From Promethearchaeota archaeon (lineage in GTDB: Archaea > Asgardarchaeota > Lokiarchaeia > Sigyniarchaeales > SOKP01), in assembly GCA_030603385.1 (NCBI GenBank), contig JAUVXW010000003.1:1-64000 (forward strand): a stretch of 64,000 nt of DNA. The letters are read 5' to 3'. This document shows positions 26,093 to 35,403 of the stretch, piece by piece. The notes under the pieces are model-generated. The model searched no databases, was not told the origin of the DNA, and saw only the letters and a program-made list of their open reading frames with translations. The translations under genes and the position numbers were made by a program. How positions within the stretch are numbered: the first letter of the stretch is position 1; each line of letters begins with the position of its first letter.

Positions 26093-29002
26093 CTATTGAA
26101 TTATTTTTTTAAATTTTTTTGAATCTTTTATATTATTAAAATCTGTGTCTTCTTCCGCCAATTTTTTATATTCATTATCCAGTTCAACCACTTTTTTTAG
26201 TAGCTGAAGAGCTTCTTCCTCATTATTCAATAAAGATGCTAAACATGATGAATTATAAAGTGAACTAGGATCATTTGATTCAATTTTTAATACTTTTTGA
26301 AAACACTCTTTAGCTTCAATTAATTTTCCCAATTTAGCTAGAAGATTTCCTTTACAGGCCAAAGCATCAACATAATTTGGATCTTTTTCTAAGGCATTAT
26401 TATAGTACTCAAGTGCATCATCATACCTTTCTAATTCAACTAAAGCATTTGCTATATTAGTTAATGCAATTATAAAGTCTGGATCTATTTCAAGAGCCCT
26501 TTCGAAACATTTTAGGGCTTTCTTGAATTTTTTAAAATGGTTAAATAATATACTTCCTTTATTCACCCATGTTTTTATGTTTGTTGGATCTATATCAAGT
26601 ATTTTGTCATAATATTTTATTGCCTCTTCATATTTTCCAGAATCATCCAAAGTTAAACTTTTATGATATAATGCATGTAAATCATTGGGATTCGTTTCGA
26701 GGATATTATCAAAACAATTAATTGCTTCTTCATATCTTTGTAATTCAATTAAAGCTATTCCTTTATTCCCTAAAGTACTTATATCATTGGGGTCAATTTC
26801 AAGTATTTTATTAAAATATTCCATTGCTTCTTCATATCTTTGTAATTCAATTAAAGCTATTCCTTTATTTCCTAATGCGCTTGTATCATTGGGGTCAATT
26901 TCAAGTATTTTATTAAAATATTCCATTGCTTCCTCATATCTCTGCAATTGACTTAAAGCTATTCCTTTATTTCCTAAAGCTCGTATATCATTAGGTTCAA
27001 TTTCAAGTATTTTATTAAAATATTCAATTGCTTCGTCATATTTCTGTAATTCACTTAAGGTTTCACCTTTGTTACTTAAGGTGTATTTATCATTTGGCTC
27101 AATTTCAAGTATTCTATTAAAATATTCAATTGCTTCCTCATATCTCTGTAACTCACTTAAAGCTATGCCTTTACACCCTAAAGCATTTATATTATTTGGT
27201 TCCTTCTTAAGTATATTACTAAAATATTCAAGTGCACCTTTGTAATCTTTTAAATTAAGTAATGATAAAGCTTTATGGAAAATAACATGGTTATCATCTG
27301 GTTTAAATTCAAGTATTTTATCGTAACATTTAATGGCTTCTTCATCTTTGTCTAATTCATATAAGCAAATACCCTTATACAAAAGGGATAATTCGTCATA
27401 GGTATCATCTACAAGATTTTCATTAAATGAATTAATGGCTTGTTCGTATTTCTTCTGTATAAAAAAGATCATTCCCTTGTCAAAGAATAATTCTTTATAT
27501 TCTGGGTCTTTTTCATGAACTTTGTTAATGTAATCTATGACCTTATCGTATTCTTCTTTATCCATATGTTTTTGGATTTCCTCTTGATCTGTAGAGGATA
27601 TTTTCTTTGAAAAATTTATTTTTAATTGATCAAAACTTTCTAAATGATGATATGTCAGAAATTCAGGTTGTTCAAGTGCAAATCCCAATCCTTCTCGACG
27701 ATACCTATGGTTAAATTTAGATTTTTCTTCATTGTATTTATTTATTAGAGTTTTAACTACTTCAGCATCATAAATATTTAAGTTGTTTAAAAGTGTATGA
27801 CTTTTTGAAGTTAAAAACCAAAAACAATTTTTTGATTCAAGGAAATTATTTTCAACAAGAAAATTAATTACAAAATTCCCAAAATTATTAAAAATAATCT
27901 CTCTGATCGTTATAATACCATTTAAGGAATAAAATTGCATTCTATTATTTTTTAGGAAAATTTCCTTTAGAATATTTTTATCTTCTATGCTGTTATCTAA
28001 ACTATCAATTAAATTTTCTTTTTCTGTCGAATCAAAGGCAAATTCATCAAGATTCTTAATTTTCTGAAACAGATCTAATAGTTCTAAGGTTATATCCTCA
28101 AATTTTAAGATTTTTTTCAATATCTCCCAACATAATTTTAGAAATAATAAAACTTCTAGTCCTTTATTGAGAAAAAGGAACTCTAGAAGTTCTGCTTTAA
28201 TATTTAATTTAGAAATTCTTTCTTCAAATCTTACTTGATATTTAATATCTAATGGAGTTATATTCTCAATATTTTTGAAAATATCGTCAAACACGTAAGG
28301 GAGATCCTCCAAGTTTTCAACGGAAATAAGTTTAGAAGTTTTATCACTTGAGAAATAATATTCTAAAATATTTTTAGAAATATCTTGTTGTTTAAAAGGA
28401 CAGAAATTTTGAATGCTGATACAATCCCATGCTTTCCAATCTGAAAAATCCTCAATTACATCGCACATAGAATAAAAAGAAGTACTTTTAGGAATAGATT
28501 TAATTTTCAAATATTTACAATTTTTTAATTTATATGTATTTCTCACGTAAGCAATTCCTATTATATTAAGATTATCTTGTTCACTACACCAATCAGTTTC
28601 AATATAGTGAGCGGCTGAGACAGAATAATTAATTATTGCTAAGAGACAGTTTTGAATAATTTTTTTTAAAAGCCGTTTCATCTGGAATGCTTCAGATGTG
28701 TATTGTTTTATCAATGTAGTAGGAAATCGGATTATTTTATCTTTAAATTTATGATAAATGTATCTACTTGTTATACATAAGTACCCTCGATTCGTAAGAA
28801 TTCTGCAAATAAAATCCAAGTATGGCCAAGTATCAAAAGCACCCAATACAGCTATTCTATATTCATCACCAGGACCATAAAACAAATTGTTTAACTCAAA
28901 GTCAATAAAATCTTGGACATTTTTTTTCACAATATCATTAACTGTATCAAATTTGTTAAGATAAAATTTTATAACAGATTCTGATAAATCTCCATTATTC
29001 AC
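26093..29002 (-). CDS. large TPR protein with an N-terminal Rossmann-like domain
   Basis: 969 residues. The first ~160 show an alpha/beta pattern (YRIAVLGAFDTWPYLDFICRILTNRGY; then LAIINYSVSAAHYIETDW and LNIIGIAYV), resembling SLOG/TIR-like or nucleoside-deoxyribosyltransferase-type domains. This is fold-level only. A middle helical region (170-470) has no recognisable family. From about 475 to the end are around 13 tetratricopeptide repeats. Those near residues 660-790 are almost identical 34-residue units (consensus NKGIALIELQRYEEAMEYFN). The start is GTG 29002. A sensor- or effector-type protein that binds partners through the TPRs is likely. A role in defence is a guess. Confidence 0.75.
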   Translation of the reverse strand: MNNGDLSESVIKFYLNKFDTVNDIVKKNVQDFIDFELNNLFYGPGDEYRIAVLGAFDTWPYLDFICRILTNRGYLCITSRYIYHKFKDKIIRFPTTLIKQYTSEAFQMKRLLKKIIQNCLLAIINYSVSAAHYIETDWCSEQDNLNIIGIAYVRNTYKLKNCKYLKIKSIPKSTSFYSMCDVIEDFSDWKAWDCISIQNFCPFKQQDISKNILEYYFSSDKTSKLISVENLEDLPYVFDDIFKNIENITPLDIKYQVRFEERISKLNIKAELLEFLFLNKGLEVLLFLKLCWEILKKILKFEDITLELLDLFQKIKNLDEFAFDSTEKENLIDSLDNSIEDKNILKEIFLKNNRMQFYSLNGIITIREIIFNNFGNFVINFLVENNFLESKNCFWFLTSKSHTLLNNLNIYDAEVVKTLINKYNEEKSKFNHRYRREGLGFALEQPEFLTYHHLESFDQLKINFSKKISSTDQEEIQKHMDKEEYDKVIDYINKVHEKDPEYKELFFDKGMIFFIQKKYEQAINSFNENLVDDTYDELSLLYKGICLYELDKDEEAIKCYDKILEFKPDDNHVIFHKALSLLNLKDYKGALEYFSNILKKEPNNINALGCKGIALSELQRYEEAIEYFNRILEIEPNDKYTLSNKGETLSELQKYDEAIEYFNKILEIEPNDIRALGNKGIALSQLQRYEEAMEYFNKILEIDPNDTSALGNKGIALIELQRYEEAMEYFNKILEIDPNDISTLGNKGIALIELQRYEEAINCFDNILETNPNDLHALYHKSLTLDDSGKYEEAIKYYDKILDIDPTNIKTWVNKGSILFNHFKKFKKALKCFERALEIDPDFIIALTNIANALVELERYDDALEYYNNALEKDPNYVDALACKGNLLAKLGKLIEAKECFQKVLKIESNDPSSLYNSSCLASLLNNEEEALQLLKKVVELDNEYKKLAEEDTDFNNIKDSKKFKKIIQ

Positions 29003-29052
29003 CTAAATATCATACTCTTGATTTTTGTATATTAAAGAATTTCTCTCTTATC

Positions 29053-29088
29053 ATTTATTATTGTATTACCATTTATTATTGTATTACC
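29053..29088. repeat. 18-bp perfect tandem repeat
   Basis: ATTTATTATTGTATTACC occurs twice in direct succession (29053-29070 and 29071-29088), upstream of the TPR gene. The rest of the spacer 29003-29289 holds only a short decayed frame near 29113-29244 with no start codon. Confidence 0.85.
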
Positions 29089-29289
29089 AAATATAAAAAT
29101 AATTTTATTTCTAATTGATGAATTAATTATAGCTAAGAATCTAGAGAGGACTTATTCTAAGCAATTACAGAAATTTATGAGAGCAATGCGAATCGTCATA
29201 AAGGCACCCAACCTAGATATCGTAGGTAAAATATGTAGAATATAAAAACTGATTTGAAAAAAAGGTTTAATGACATAAATGCTATTAAA

Positions 29290-30648
29290 CTAGTTATTCC
29301 CACTCTTAATTAGGCGATGAAAGGGTAGTTTATATCCTTCTGGGAAAGGAGACTTATAACCTTTGTCTTTAAACGTATTATCGAACTCTTTACGTGCTTT
29401 TTCTACTAATTCTGGATTATCTAAAAATTCTAAAGCAGTTAAACAAATGATCTGAGCAGCTTTAATCATACCTTTATGTCCTATACTCATTCCTGAAGTC
29501 GCCACATTTTGCCAAGAATGTCCTGGAGATCCTATTACATGGCATGCTGTACCAAATTCTCCTAATGGTGTATACCAGGATACATCTCCTACATCTGTAG
29601 AACCAGCAGCGACTGTTCCTTTTCCTAAAGGTGGAGATATGATGGGAAATAGTGCTTGTTCAAGATTTTTCATTGCCATATCTAACATATCAGAAGGTAT
29701 GATTTTTTTTATTTCTGTAAAATCAGGTGGTGGTACAGTTTTCTTCAATTCTTCGGCAAATCTTTGTTCGTCTTTATTAAATATTGGTGGACCAATTTGT
29801 CTCATTTTATCATAAATTACATTATTTACCACATCATTACGGATGGGATTATAAGTCCCACTTAGGAAATCAATTTCGAGTCGAGTTTCTGTCATTAATA
29901 CAGCACCCTCAGCTACTTTAATTAATCGATTATAAAGTTCATCAACTTGATATCGTTCAGGAGCTCGTACGAAATAATGTACTTCAGCTTCAGCTGGAAC
30001 TATATTAGGTGCAAGACCTCCATTAGTAATTACATAATGAAGTCGAGCATCAGGTATCATATGTTCACGCATGTAATTCGCACCAACATTCATAAGTTCT
30101 ACCGCATCGAGGGCGCTCCGTCCATTATATGGATCTGCAGCAGCATGTGCAGTTTTCCCATAGAATTTAAAAAATACAGAATTCATGGCAGTATTTGATT
30201 GGAGTGCAATCCCATTAAAAATCCCTGGATGCCACGTTATTGAGATATCAATATTCTCAAAGACTTGACCAGGATTAATCATATATCCTTTTGTATTAAA
30301 CACTTCTTCAGCGGGACACCCATAATACTTTATTGTCCCCTTTACTTCTCCAGCATCAAGTGCTTCTTTTACCGCCAAAACAGCTCCTACACCTGCAGTG
30401 CCTAAAAGGTTATGCCCACATCCATGACCAGGTGCTCCTTCCTTTAATGGCTTCTTTATGAACTCCGTAGTTTGACTTAATCCCGGTAAAGCATCATATT
30501 CACCTAATACCGCAATTATTGGTTTACCACTACCATAAGAAGCTACAAACGCCGTAGGTATTTCTGCTATACCCTCATCAACATTAAAGCCATTTTCCTT
30601 TAAAACTTTTGTTAATAGTTCTGAAGATTTATATTCTTGGAATCCCAA
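29290..30648 (-). CDS. M20-family amidohydrolase, AbgB-like
   Basis: A 452-residue metallopeptidase-like hydrolase of the p-aminobenzoyl-glutamate/amidohydrolase group. It uses two zinc ions to cleave an amide bond. Motifs are AVLGEYDALPGL, GHGCGHNLLGT, the metal-binding EEVFNTKG and HPGI..., HAAADPYNGRSALDAVEL, and CHVIGSPGHSWQNVATSGMSIGHKG. The normal family N-terminus (DKIWEFAELGFQE) is only partly inside this frame. The codons just upstream (30649-30747) encode it in the same frame but have no start codon, and the nearest GTG is one base out of frame. The sequence may therefore hold a frameshift (see that entry). Confidence 0.88.
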   Translation of the reverse strand: MGFQEYKSSELLTKVLKENGFNVDEGIAEIPTAFVASYGSGKPIIAVLGEYDALPGLSQTTEFIKKPLKEGAPGHGCGHNLLGTAGVGAVLAVKEALDAGEVKGTIKYYGCPAEEVFNTKGYMINPGQVFENIDISITWHPGIFNGIALQSNTAMNSVFFKFYGKTAHAAADPYNGRSALDAVELMNVGANYMREHMIPDARLHYVITNGGLAPNIVPAEAEVHYFVRAPERYQVDELYNRLIKVAEGAVLMTETRLEIDFLSGTYNPIRNDVVNNVIYDKMRQIGPPIFNKDEQRFAEELKKTVPPPDFTEIKKIIPSDMLDMAMKNLEQALFPIISPPLGKGTVAAGSTDVGDVSWYTPLGEFGTACHVIGSPGHSWQNVATSGMSIGHKGMIKAAQIICLTALEFLDNPELVEKARKEFDNTFKDKGYKSPFPEGYKLPFHRLIKSGNN

Positions 30649-30751
30649 TTCGGCGAATTCCCATATTTTATCACTAATTTCTATAAGAGTGTGTTGATTC
30701 CTCTTTATCCCTCTTGAATATTCATTAAATTTTCTTACCAGTTTCCTTCAC
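30649..30751 (-). other. N-terminal coding of the M20 gene, with apparent frameshift
   Basis: In frame with the gene, 33 codons upstream of the TTG at 30648 encode NEYSRGIKRNQ, then HTLIEISDKIWEFAE, which fit M20 N-termini. The frame is closed by a TGA at 30748-30750 and lacks ATG, GTG or TTG. GTG 30751 starts KETGKK, and one base would have to be lost in the A4 run (30730-30733, T4 on plus) to join it. Confidence 0.5.
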
Positions 30752-30897
30752 ATTTTTGATTATTAGTATATTTAAATCATAAATCAAGATTACATTTAAA
30801 AATTATACAACCAATAATTTTTTTAGGTAAAAGTAATAGATACAAATATCTATTATTCAAAACCTTTACAATAAATTCTAATATTGTGAATTCAATT

Positions 30898-32886
30898 ATG
30901 AGTGATGAAAGAAAAAAGCTCTGGGAACCTTCCAAAAAATGGATAAAAAATGCAGAAGTAACACATTTCATTGAGCTCGTTAATAAAAAATTTAAAAAGA
31001 ACATTAAAGGAGCCAAAGAATTATATCAATGGTCAATTGATAATATTGAGGATTTTTGGGCGGCAATGTGGGATTTTGGAAGTATCATTGCTTCACAGAA
31101 GTATGATAAGGTTGTTGAAGATTTAAGTGTTTTTCCTGGTACTAAGTGGTTTCCTGGAGCAAAACTTAATTTTGCTGAAAATCTCTTAAAATATAAGGAT
31201 GATCAGTTCGCGTTTATATTTCAAGGTGAATCCAAAAAGACCGAATTAATTACGTATGAAAATTTAAATAAACAAGTCGCCCGTTTAGCAAAATCTCTCC
31301 GTGAAATAGGAGTTAAAGTAGGTGATAGAGTAGTATCATATATCCCAAATTTAATTGAAACACCTACAGCTATGCTAGCTGCAACTGCTATTGGTGCTAT
31401 TTGGGCTTCTTGTGGTGCAGAATTACAAGCAAGTGCCGTAATTGATCGATTTAGGCAAATTGAACCTAAAGTGATATTCACAGTAGATGGTTATTATTAT
31501 AGAGATAAAGTTTTTGGAACTATTCCTAATATTAAAAAAGTGGTTGAAGCAATTCCTTCAATTGAAAAGGTTGTTGTTGTTTCATATGTTTCTGATGGAA
31601 AACCAGACATAAGCAGTATTCCTAATGCAGTTCATTGGGATGACTTCATTTCTAAGGAGGAGAATCCTAAACTCGACTTCGAGCAATTACCTTTTGATCA
31701 CCCCGTTTATGTTATGTTTTCAAGCGGTACTACGGGGAAACCTAAATGTATGGTTCAAGGTGCAGGAGGGGTTTTAATTAATCATCTAAAAGAATTAATA
31801 CTATCAACTGATCTTAATCGTTCAGATGTAATAATTTATATAACTGCTCCTAGTTGGATGATGTGGAATTGGTTAATAAGTTCACTAGCTGTAGGGGCAA
31901 CTGTATTCCTATATGATGGAAACCCTCTCTATCCTGATCCTCTTCGAATGTTTGAACTAATAGAAAAATATAAAATTTCTATATTTGGAACTAGCGCGTC
32001 ATACATCCATCATCTCATGGGTATAGACGCAAAACCAACTGAAAAATATGATTTAAGTTCACTTCGAGAAATCTCTCAAACAGCATCTACACTCTCACCT
32101 GAAGGATTTGAATATGTGTATAGAGATATTAAAAAAGATTTATATTTCAATTCAATAAGCGGAGGGACTGATTTTAATGGGTGTTTTGCTTGTGCATTAC
32201 CCATACTTCCGGTATATTCTGGGGAACTTCAAGTAAAATCACTAGGAATGAAGGTTCAGGCTTATAATGAAAATGGTGAACCAGTTCTTGATGAACAAGC
32301 TGAATTAGTATGTGAAGCTCCCTCCCCTTCAATGCCTATTTACTTCTGGGGAGATGATGATAATATGACAAAATATAAAGCAGCCTACTTTAATGATTTT
32401 AAAGATAAAGATAAGAATGTGTGGCGTCATGGTGATTATATAGTAATTCATAGTGATACGGGTGGAATAACTTTTTGGGGGCGCTCTGATGCTGTTCTGA
32501 AACCTTCTGGAGTCAGAATTGGAACAGCTGAGATTTATAATGTTGTTGAACAGTTATCAGAAATAGCTGACTCGTTGGTGATTGGACAAAAGATTAGTGG
32601 TGATATCCGAATTGTAATGTTTGTATTGTTAAACGAGGGTTATGAGCTCACTGATGACTTGAAGGATAAAATTAGAAAAACATTACGAGAGAAAACTTCC
32701 CCTAGACATGTTCCCAAGCTTATAATACAAGCACCCCCAGATGGTATTCCCTATACATTTAGCAATAAAAAGGTCGAGATTGCGGTTAACAAGATAATCC
32801 ATGGAATGGCAATAGCAAATAGAGGTGCTTTAAGAAATCCAGAATCATTAGATTTCTATGAAAAAATGAGAGATGAATTAAGATAA
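30898..32886 (+). CDS. acetoacetyl-CoA synthetase
   Basis: 662 residues of the adenylate-forming superfamily, in the acetoacetyl-CoA ligase group. It activates acetoacetate with ATP and CoA. The start (LWEPSKKWIKNAEVTHFI), the KWFPGAKLNFAENLL segment, the P-loop-like FSSGTTGKPK (~274) and the C-terminal GRSDAVLKPSGVRIGTAEIY are diagnostic. ATG 30898 is chosen over GTG 30886. It probably feeds ketone-body-type carbon into the thiolase and beta-oxidation genes found later in the window. It faces away from the M20 gene. Confidence 0.92.
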   Translation: MSDERKKLWEPSKKWIKNAEVTHFIELVNKKFKKNIKGAKELYQWSIDNIEDFWAAMWDFGSIIASQKYDKVVEDLSVFPGTKWFPGAKLNFAENLLKYKDDQFAFIFQGESKKTELITYENLNKQVARLAKSLREIGVKVGDRVVSYIPNLIETPTAMLAATAIGAIWASCGAELQASAVIDRFRQIEPKVIFTVDGYYYRDKVFGTIPNIKKVVEAIPSIEKVVVVSYVSDGKPDISSIPNAVHWDDFISKEENPKLDFEQLPFDHPVYVMFSSGTTGKPKCMVQGAGGVLINHLKELILSTDLNRSDVIIYITAPSWMMWNWLISSLAVGATVFLYDGNPLYPDPLRMFELIEKYKISIFGTSASYIHHLMGIDAKPTEKYDLSSLREISQTASTLSPEGFEYVYRDIKKDLYFNSISGGTDFNGCFACALPILPVYSGELQVKSLGMKVQAYNENGEPVLDEQAELVCEAPSPSMPIYFWGDDDNMTKYKAAYFNDFKDKDKNVWRHGDYIVIHSDTGGITFWGRSDAVLKPSGVRIGTAEIYNVVEQLSEIADSLVIGQKISGDIRIVMFVLLNEGYELTDDLKDKIRKTLREKTSPRHVPKLIIQAPPDGIPYTFSNKKVEIAVNKIIHGMAIANRGALRNPESLDFYEKMRDELR

Positions 32887-32905
32887 ATTCAGTTTCTTTT
32901 TATTC

Positions 32906-33331
32906 TTACTTATTCTTTTTGAGAATTTTAATTTTATTAATTAGATCCTCTGTTGATAGCACTTTTACGTGATTTTGTTCCTCTTTTAATTTTTTATCAT
33001 TTGACCAAACTGCAGATTTGAGTGCTAAAGCTAGTGCTAAATAAACTGAATCTTTAGGATCAGGTGAAAATGCATTCGCTTTTTCAAGAAAAAGAATAAT
33101 ATTTTTTTGAGGGATAAAAGTAATATATTCTTTTAATATTTGTACAAAAGTTTCAAAGTTTTCTTTTGATCTGTGAGTTCTTTCAAGGATTTGGGCTTGA
33201 TATTTGGAAAATTCTTCTAATAAGAATTCTGGTGCAAATAATTGTAACACATCACTAATGATAAGTTCAGCAGTTAAACCTCCCTTTATTAATGCTGCAA
33301 ATAAAATATTGGCATCAATTACTAATTTCAA
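32906..33331 (-). CDS. vapC: PIN-domain toxin, VapC-like
   Basis: 141 residues with the PIN nuclease signature: LVIDANILFAAL (first Asp), EEFSK, and SPDPKDSVYLALAL (acidic pair), ending near AVWSNDKKL. It should cleave RNA with Mg2+, classically tRNA or mRNA, when free of its antitoxin. The start is TTG 33331, 8 nt after a GAGGG (33341-33345) inside the preceding gene. It follows the antitoxin by 2 nt. Confidence 0.85.
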   Translation of the reverse strand: MKLVIDANILFAALIKGGLTAELIISDVLQLFAPEFLLEEFSKYQAQILERTHRSKENFETFVQILKEYITFIPQKNIILFLEKANAFSPDPKDSVYLALALALKSAVWSNDKKLKEEQNHVKVLSTEDLINKIKILKKNK

Positions 33332-33333
33332 CG

Positions 33334-33558
33334 TTATTCCCTCAAATAACGCTCAGCTATCAATTTACTTACTTCTTTTCCTAACTTTAAAGCATCTTCA
33401 GGAGTAATCTCACTATCTATCCGAAACCCTCTTAAGAATTTAAGATGAGCTATTTTTTGCTTAATTGATGTTCGAGCGACCTCTGACCAATTAATTTCTG
33501 GGAATTCTTCCATCTCCTTTTTTAAATCTTCTGGGATTGAAAGGGTTATATTTGCCAT
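33334..33558 (-). CDS. vapB: ribbon-helix-helix antitoxin, VapB-like
   Basis: 74 residues starting MANITLSIPEDLKKEMEEFP, the typical CopG/RHH strand-helix start that binds operator DNA. The C-terminal half (EDALKLGKEVSKLIAERYL) would wrap and block the toxin. ATG 33558 is used, because upstream codons are not conserved in style. With the next gene it forms a toxin-antitoxin operon. Confidence 0.8.
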   Translation of the reverse strand: MANITLSIPEDLKKEMEEFPEINWSEVARTSIKQKIAHLKFLRGFRIDSEITPEDALKLGKEVSKLIAERYLRE

Positions 33559-33683
33559 TTTTTTAAATTTTTTTGTTCTATGTGAATTTATGTGAATACA
33601 CATATTAATATTTTTCTTCTGAATAATATAATCAAATTGAACAAAGAGAAAATAAAATTTGTAAAATGTTCAAGAATATAGGT

Positions 33684-34517
33684 TTAATCAACCCAAAAGT
33701 CTTTTGCTAATCCTCTTCTGGTTTGCCATAATCCATCCTTTCGATTAAAACCGATAACACCCTTCCCTTGATCAGCATCTTTTATTTTCCACATTCCATT
33801 AACAGCTCCAGTTAAGCCCGCTGATAGAACTTCAAAGCCTTGCGCAGTATACAAATCGCATTCTACCCCTCGATTAATTATAAATTTTAATTGACGCATC
33901 CCTTGTTGGTTTTTAGATTTAAGTACTTCTAATAGTTTTTCAACCTCATTATCGAGTTGGTTATCAGGAACTAATCTATTCCACAAATTCCATTCGACGG
34001 CTTTTTTACCTGAATGAAGCGCACCAAGAAGGTTGATTTCCTTAGCTCTCCTTCGACCTATGAATCGAGCCAATCGTGTCGTACCCCCCCATCCAGGCGT
34101 TATTCCAACATCTACTTCAGGCATTCCCCACTTTGAGCGTTCAGTAGCAATAACAAAATCACAAGCCATAGTTATTTCTAACCCACCACCAACTGCATAT
34201 CCATCTACAGCAGCAATTGTGATTTTATCTAATTCTTCAAGTTGATTAGCCATATTTTGATAATATCTTGCACGACGAGTTATATCATTAGCGTCACCCC
34301 ACCTTACCATTTCACTAATATCGTCTCCAACACAGAAATTATTCCCCGCTCCTTTAATAACCAGGAATTTAAATTTTTTAGATTGCCTAATGATTTCTAT
34401 TGCGGAAACTATTTCATCAGATAGTTTCATGCTTAAAGCATTTTTAACTTCTGGACGATTGAGTGTTATAAACGCAGTTTTATCCTTCTCTTCATATATT
34501 AAATTTTCAAAATTCAT
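33684..34517 (-). CDS. enoyl-CoA hydratase/isomerase family protein
   Basis: The 277-residue crotonase-fold protein shows FITLNRPEVKNALS, GNNFCVGDD (oxyanion-hole region), DGYAVGGGLEITMACDFVIA (oxyanion glycine) and GMPEVDVGITPGWGGTTRLAR with the catalytic Glu. It should hydrate 2-enoyl-CoA in beta-oxidation or a related step. A GAGG precedes the ATG. It lies apart from the acyl-CoA dehydrogenase operon, but in the same metabolic theme. Confidence 0.9.
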   Translation of the reverse strand: MNFENLIYEEKDKTAFITLNRPEVKNALSMKLSDEIVSAIEIIRQSKKFKFLVIKGAGNNFCVGDDISEMVRWGDANDITRRARYYQNMANQLEELDKITIAAVDGYAVGGGLEITMACDFVIATERSKWGMPEVDVGITPGWGGTTRLARFIGRRRAKEINLLGALHSGKKAVEWNLWNRLVPDNQLDNEVEKLLEVLKSKNQQGMRQLKFIINRGVECDLYTAQGFEVLSAGLTGAVNGMWKIKDADQGKGVIGFNRKDGLWQTRRGLAKDFWVD

Positions 34518-34765
34518 AACTTCCTCTTAATTAAAATATAATTTAAATTTTGCTGAGTTTCTACATACAAGTGAAAAATAAAGAAGAACCTAAAATATTG
34601 TATATAGTGAAACACTTAAGAACCTAAATTCTCTTGACCTCTATATAGAAATGAAAGAAAAACATCTTTTTTCTAACTTTTTAATTATAAAATTGAATGA
34701 TTTAAATGGAAATTTCTATAGTCTATAGAGATATAGTTTAAATTTATACAATTTAAACCATTATT

Positions 34766-35383
34766 ATGGATTTATATGACAAATTACCTGATGGCCCAAT
34801 TAAACCTGTAGGAGACCTCTCAAAAAAATTTTTAGAGCTCAGGATTAAATCGTTCAAGGAAGCCTGTGATTATGTACACAATATAGATTATGGTTATAAT
34901 ACAAATTATGATGATAAAATGATACTTTTTAAAGAGGACATGGGTACATGCACAACCAAACATGCGGTAATAGCAGGTCTTGCGGAAGAACTTAATATAC
35001 CTCTCCATAAACATGTAGGTATCTATAAATTAACAGAAGAAATCTCTACTAATACAAATGAAATATTAAAAAAATATAACATACCCTATATACCTATGGC
35101 TCACTGCTTTTTAGTGTATAAAGATTTCCGTTTTGATCTCACAGAAGGTAATTGTAATGGAAAAAATACAACTATCAAGAATTTCATCCATGAGGAAGAA
35201 GTAGATCCATTTATCAGCAGAAAGGATGAATATTTACTTTATAAAAGGATATTAAAAGAACAAGTTCTACCATCGAAAGAAATGGTGGGTATTAAGGAAA
35301 GAACTCTGCTAAAAGCAAGGGAGGAATCTATAATTCTTTTTAAAAAAAATGTGAAAAAGCAGAAGGAATTAGAGACGTCTTAA
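34766..35383 (+). CDS. transglutaminase-like (papain-fold) protein
   Basis: 205 residues with a transglutaminase-type triad in the right order: Cys62 in MGTCTTKHAVIAGLAEEL, His113 in MAHCFLVYKD and Asp124 in FRFDLTEG. Transglutaminase-like proteins in archaea are usually proteases or peptide modifiers. No signal peptide is present, so it would act inside the cell. The C-terminal region is Lys/Glu-rich and helical. The substrate is unknown. It faces a methyltransferase gene and is preceded by a 248-bp spacer with no gene. Confidence 0.65.
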   Translation: MDLYDKLPDGPIKPVGDLSKKFLELRIKSFKEACDYVHNIDYGYNTNYDDKMILFKEDMGTCTTKHAVIAGLAEELNIPLHKHVGIYKLTEEISTNTNEILKKYNIPYIPMAHCFLVYKDFRFDLTEGNCNGKNTTIKNFIHEEEVDPFISRKDEYLLYKRILKEQVLPSKEMVGIKERTLLKAREESIILFKKNVKKQKELETS

Positions 35384-35403
35384 CTTGCTTTATTTGTTGC
35401 TTT

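Noticed and set aside
26740..27060. Regularly spaced repeats that could suggest a CRISPR array
   Set aside because: The 102-bp spacing is in frame and encodes TPR units; there are no unique spacers between fixed repeats.
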